Positions 61,474 to 64,000 of a stretch of DNA of 64,000 nucleotides are shown piece after piece. The notes beneath the pieces are model-generated. The model did no database searches. It was not told the DNA's origin and saw only the letters and a program-made list of their open reading frames with translations. The translations under genes and the position numbers were made by a program. The first letter of the stretch is position 1, and each line of letters begins with the position of its first letter. This DNA is from Novosphingobium lindaniclasticum LE124 (GTDB lineage: Bacteria > Pseudomonadota > Alphaproteobacteria > Sphingomonadales > Sphingomonadaceae). Location of the stretch: NCBI RefSeq assembly GCF_000445125.1, contig NZ_ATHL01000100.1, positions 1 through 64,000 of the forward strand. The letters run 5' to 3'.

Positions 61474-62667
61474 ATGGCCCAGATCTCGGCTTCGGACCCG
61501 ATTGTCATTCTTTCCTACGCCCGCACACCGATGGGAGGCCTTCAGGGCGCGCTCGCCGAGGTTTCCGCTACCGAACTGGGTGCGACCGCCGTCAGGGCCG
61601 CCGTAGAGCGCGCAGGCGTATCCGGCGATGATATCGAGCGCATCTACATGGGCTGCGTCCTCCCGGCCGGGCTCGGCCAGGCCCCGGCCCGCCAGGCCGC
61701 GCTCAAGGCCGGCCTGCCGAAGTCGGTCCAGGCCACGACAGTCAACAAAGTCTGCGGCTCGGGCATGCAGACGGTGATCATGGGTGCCGAGGCGCTCGCA
61801 TCGGGCTCGCTCGACCTGCTGATCGCGGGCGGCATGGAATCGATGACCAATGCGCCTTACCTGTCGAAGAAGCACCGGTCCGGCGCACGAGCGGGCCATG
61901 ACACGCTCTACGATCACATGTTCCTCGACGGCCTGGAAGACGCCTACGAAGGCGGCTCCATGGGATCCTTCGCTCAGGTGACGGCCGACGAGTACCAGCT
62001 GACGCGCGAAAATCAGGATGACTATTCCATCGAGTCGCTCCGCCGGGCTCAGGAGGCGATCAACAACGGTTCGTTCAAGAACGAAGTCGTTCCCGTCACG
62101 GTCAAGACGCGCAAGGGCGAAGTCGTGATCGACAGCGACGAGCAGCCGCCCAAGGGCAACCCGGAGAAGATCCGCACTTTGCGCGCTGCTTTCGCCAAGG
62201 ACGGCACGATCACTGCCGCAAGCTCCAGCTCGATCTCGGACGGCGCCGCGGCCGTGGTGATGACGCGCGCCAGCGTCGCTGCCGAAAAGGGCCTCGCGCC
62301 TGTAGCGACCGTCGTGGGGGTTGCAGCTCATGCGCATGAGCCTGCCAAGTTCACGACCGCACCGGTGGGCGCAATCACGAAGCTGCTCGATAAAGTGGGT
62401 TGGAAGCTCTCGGACGTCGATCTGTTCGAGGTAAACGAGGCTTTCGCCTGCGTCGCGATGTTCGCCATGCATGACCTCGGCATTCCGCACGAGAAGGTGA
62501 ATATCCATGGCGGCGCTACGGCACTCGGCCACCCGATCGGCGCTTCGGGTACCCGCATCATCGTGACTCTCATCAATGCTCTCAAGGAACAGGGCCTGAA
62601 AAGAGGCGTCGCCTCCCTCTGTATCGGCGGCGGCGAAGCCACGGCCATCGCGGTCGAACTGGCCTGA
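61474..62667 (+). CDS. Acetyl-CoA C-acetyltransferase (thiolase)
   Basis: 397 residues from the ATG at 61474. The acyl-enzyme Cys94 is in NKVCGSGMQTV; the His of NIHGGATALGHPIGASG (about residue 350) and the C-terminal Cys in LCIGGGEATAIAVEL complete the site. The length and the HGGATALGHPIG motif fit biosynthetic acetoacetyl-CoA thiolases (PhaA/AtoB type) as well as related degradative ones. No phaB follows. It stands alone, ending at a terminator. Confidence 0.95.
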   Translation: MAQISASDPIVILSYARTPMGGLQGALAEVSATELGATAVRAAVERAGVSGDDIERIYMGCVLPAGLGQAPARQAALKAGLPKSVQATTVNKVCGSGMQTVIMGAEALASGSLDLLIAGGMESMTNAPYLSKKHRSGARAGHDTLYDHMFLDGLEDAYEGGSMGSFAQVTADEYQLTRENQDDYSIESLRRAQEAINNGSFKNEVVPVTVKTRKGEVVIDSDEQPPKGNPEKIRTLRAAFAKDGTITAASSSSISDGAAAVVMTRASVAAEKGLAPVATVVGVAAHAHEPAKFTTAPVGAITKLLDKVGWKLSDVDLFEVNEAFACVAMFAMHDLGIPHEKVNIHGGATALGHPIGASGTRIIVTLINALKEQGLKRGVASLCIGGGEATAIAVELA

Positions 62668-62692
62668 TTCTTAGGCGGCTCTCAAGAAGATG

Positions 62693-62720
62693 CCCCCGTC
62701 CCTTGCGGCGGGGGTTTTCC
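62693..62720 (+). terminator. Intrinsic terminator after the thiolase gene
   Basis: CCCCCG (62693-62698) pairs with CGGGGG (62709-62714) around a ten-base loop and is followed by TTTTCC. It lies between the thiolase gene and the convergent SH3 gene. Confidence 0.8.
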
Positions 62721-62747
62721 TTTTAAACCGACGATTGGTCGAGATAT

Positions 62748-63245
62748 TCAGGGTGCGCCCGCACCCCAGAGCATTTCCTGCTCGACATATCCCTTGTGGC
62801 CCTCGACATCGAGCGGGCACCAGCCTTCCTTGCAGTCTCCCAGAATGCCGACCGCACCCGGTTCTATGCGCCAGAGCATGGGCGAAGCGGAACTGGCGGC
62901 GGCATGCATCTTGACGAGCGCCTTGCCGCCCGCCCCCCTGACAAGAGCGGAGCGCTGACGAGACAGCAGCAGATCCCGCATCCAGCCTTTGGTACCGTCT
63001 GGATCCTCCACGAGGCGCCAAGGTCCTTCTCGACGCAGCACTTTCACCGGCAGATGCAGCCTTCGATAGACCCAGTCGATCTTGTAGGATTCCCCAGGCC
63101 CCACCCGCAGATTGGCACGATCGGTATCGACCGATGCCCAATAAGGCACCTTGTCGTCTTCCGATGCCCTTGCAGTGCCGGATGTCACGGAAATTGCGAG
63201 GAGGCAGGCCGTCAGGATAGACTGCCGGGTCTTTAGGCGAAACAT
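62748..63245 (-). CDS. Exported SH3-domain protein
   Basis: 165 residues from the ATG at 63245, chosen because a clear signal peptide follows (basic MFRLKTR, hydrophobic core, cleavage near ARA at about residue 28). The mature chain holds two bacterial SH3 repeats. The first, about 38-95, has ASVDTDRANLRVGPGESYKIDWVYRR and GWMRDLLL. The second, about 100-160, has WRIEPGAVGILGDCKEGWCPLDVEGHKGYVEQEMLWG with a Cys pair that may form a disulfide. Such SH3 proteins bind peptidoglycan or act as adaptors in the periplasm. No partner is evident. Confidence 0.85.
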   Translation of the reverse strand: MFRLKTRQSILTACLLAISVTSGTARASEDDKVPYWASVDTDRANLRVGPGESYKIDWVYRRLHLPVKVLRREGPWRLVEDPDGTKGWMRDLLLSRQRSALVRGAGGKALVKMHAAASSASPMLWRIEPGAVGILGDCKEGWCPLDVEGHKGYVEQEMLWGAGAP

Positions 63246-63646
63246 GGCTATTTCATACTCTCGTGCGCGCGCCTTCTTCAAGGCCTGTCGACTCCGCTCT
63301 CGAGGAGATTCTTCTATGACCCAGCCTTGATCACTTCGAGACGCAGATGCGCAATACGCCGCATCTTTACAACGATATGTCAGTGCTATGCTGGAAAATC
63401 CTGTCACCCTGGGGAAGTTTGAAAACGCCGAACGGCGAGGAGACCCTCTGACAGGAGACGATTTGGCCACTGCGTCGAGACACCTAGCGCTGACGCGCAA
63501 TCTCCCATCCGCTTGATCCCCCGCCTCGCCCGATACCGACATCGCTCGTTCTGCCGCCTTGCAGTCGACGGTATGTCCCGCCACCTCTCGACAGCGCGCA
63601 AGGCACAATCTATTCCGATTTAATCGATCACTTAAACGGACCGAAC
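63246..63646. other. Intergenic region between the SH3 gene and the nitronate monooxygenase gene
   Basis: About 400 bases. A 65-codon open frame on the minus strand (63404-63601) has arginine-rich, shadow-like composition and no Shine-Dalgarno, so I do not call it. The region presumably holds the promoters of both flanking genes. I see no repeats, tRNA or clear hairpin. Confidence 0.55.
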
Positions 63647-64000
63647 ATGACCTTGCCTGCGCTCTTTGCGAACTTGCGCCTTCCCGTGATTGCAGCCCCG
63701 ATGTTCATCGTGTCGACACCCGACCTCGTCGTGGCGCAAGTGCGATCGGGGATAGTCGGCAGCTTTCCGGCGCTGAATGCTCGTCCGGTCAGGCAACTCG
63801 ACGAATGGCTCTCGCAAATCGCCGAACAAACAACGGGTTGTTCTGCACCCTTCGCGGTCAATCTCATCGTTCACAAGAGCAACAATCGGCTAGAGCAGGA
63901 TCTCGCGATCCTGGAACGGCACAAGGTTCCTCTCGTAATCACCTCCCTTGGCGCCAGCCCGGAAGTCAATGCCGCCGTCCATGGGTGGGGCGGTCTCGTT
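63647..64000 (+). CDS. Nitronate monooxygenase (partial, cut by window end)
   Basis: 118 codons are visible with no stop. The N terminus reads LPALFANLRLPVIAAPMFIVSTPDLVVAQVRSGIVGSFPALNAR, the FMN-binding TIM-barrel start of the nitronate monooxygenase/2-nitropropane dioxygenase family (PVIAAPM phosphate-side strand, GIVGSFPALN). APFAVNLIVHKSNNRLEQDL and VITSLGASPE follow in the right order. Family members oxidise nitronates such as propionate-3-nitronate with FMN and oxygen. The catalytic His lies beyond the window, so activity cannot be judged. Confidence 0.88.
   Translation, partial: MTLPALFANLRLPVIAAPMFIVSTPDLVVAQVRSGIVGSFPALNARPVRQLDEWLSQIAEQTTGCSAPFAVNLIVHKSNNRLEQDLAILERHKVPLVITSLGASPEVNAAVHGWGGLV

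Noticed and set aside
63404..63601. 65-codon minus-strand frame
   Set aside because: Arg-rich, no Shine-Dalgarno, no hydrophobic or domain pattern; consistent with a chance frame in an intergenic region.

Overview
The window is GC-rich alphaproteobacterial chromosome, most probably from a sphingomonad (Novosphingobium/Sphingobium type). This rests on recognised protein families and synteny: trpGDC-moaC-moeA-lexA followed by comEC/gltX/gltA, a TamA-TamB pair, DUF1178 and DUF1467 proteins, a GTTC-N7-GTTC LexA box, a RibB with a dead GTP-cyclohydrolase-like half, and a full 14-gene nuo operon. It reads as core genome. I see no integrase, transposase, phage gene, CRISPR array or rRNA.

Layout. 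0-2.3 kb: end of a probable mrdA, rodA, three identical tandem tRNA-Lys(CTT) genes and a PilZ protein. 2.1-11 kb: tamA-tamB plus a coupled 68-residue lipoprotein (minus strand), a YihY/BrkB membrane protein and a GLYK-type kinase. 11-13.8 kb: enoyl-CoA hydratase, an HTH-RibB-RibX fusion preceded by a perfect 15-bp inverted repeat, ribH and tRNA-Arg(CCT). 13.9-20.5 kb: grxC-nitrilase-DUF1178, a small heat-shock protein under a ROSE-like RNA thermometer, an AEC permease, pyrG, secG and tpiA. 20.8-30.1 kb: ppiD, trpE, a DUF2233 lipoprotein, trpG, trpD, trpC, moaC, moeA and lexA in one direction. 30.2-35.6 kb: comEC (minus), gltX, gltA and a small membrane protein.

35.6-42.3 kb is the least ordinary part. 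A soluble histidine-kinase-like protein has proline where the phosphoacceptor histidine should be. With it are an unknown protein, a degenerate nucleotidyltransferase fused to a membrane domain, and an Hpt-like protein with methionine at the phosphoacceptor site. All face away from a 903-residue, two-TM, coiled-coil protein built like the polarity factor TipN. I propose a polarity or cell-cycle module made largely of pseudo-enzymes.

42.4-61.0 kb, all minus strand, is one long cluster running nuoA to nuoN, then birA, coaX, RNase J and DUF1467. Two extra small genes, an NTF2-like protein and a 66-residue two-TM protein, sit between nuoD and nuoE. 61.4-64 kb: a thiolase with a possible PhaR-type promoter element, an exported SH3 protein, and the start of a nitronate monooxygenase cut by the window edge.

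The best candidates for undescribed biology are the pseudo-phosphorelay/TipN-like module, the HTH-RibBX protein with its adjacent palindrome, the TAM-coupled lipoprotein and the two nuo-embedded small genes.
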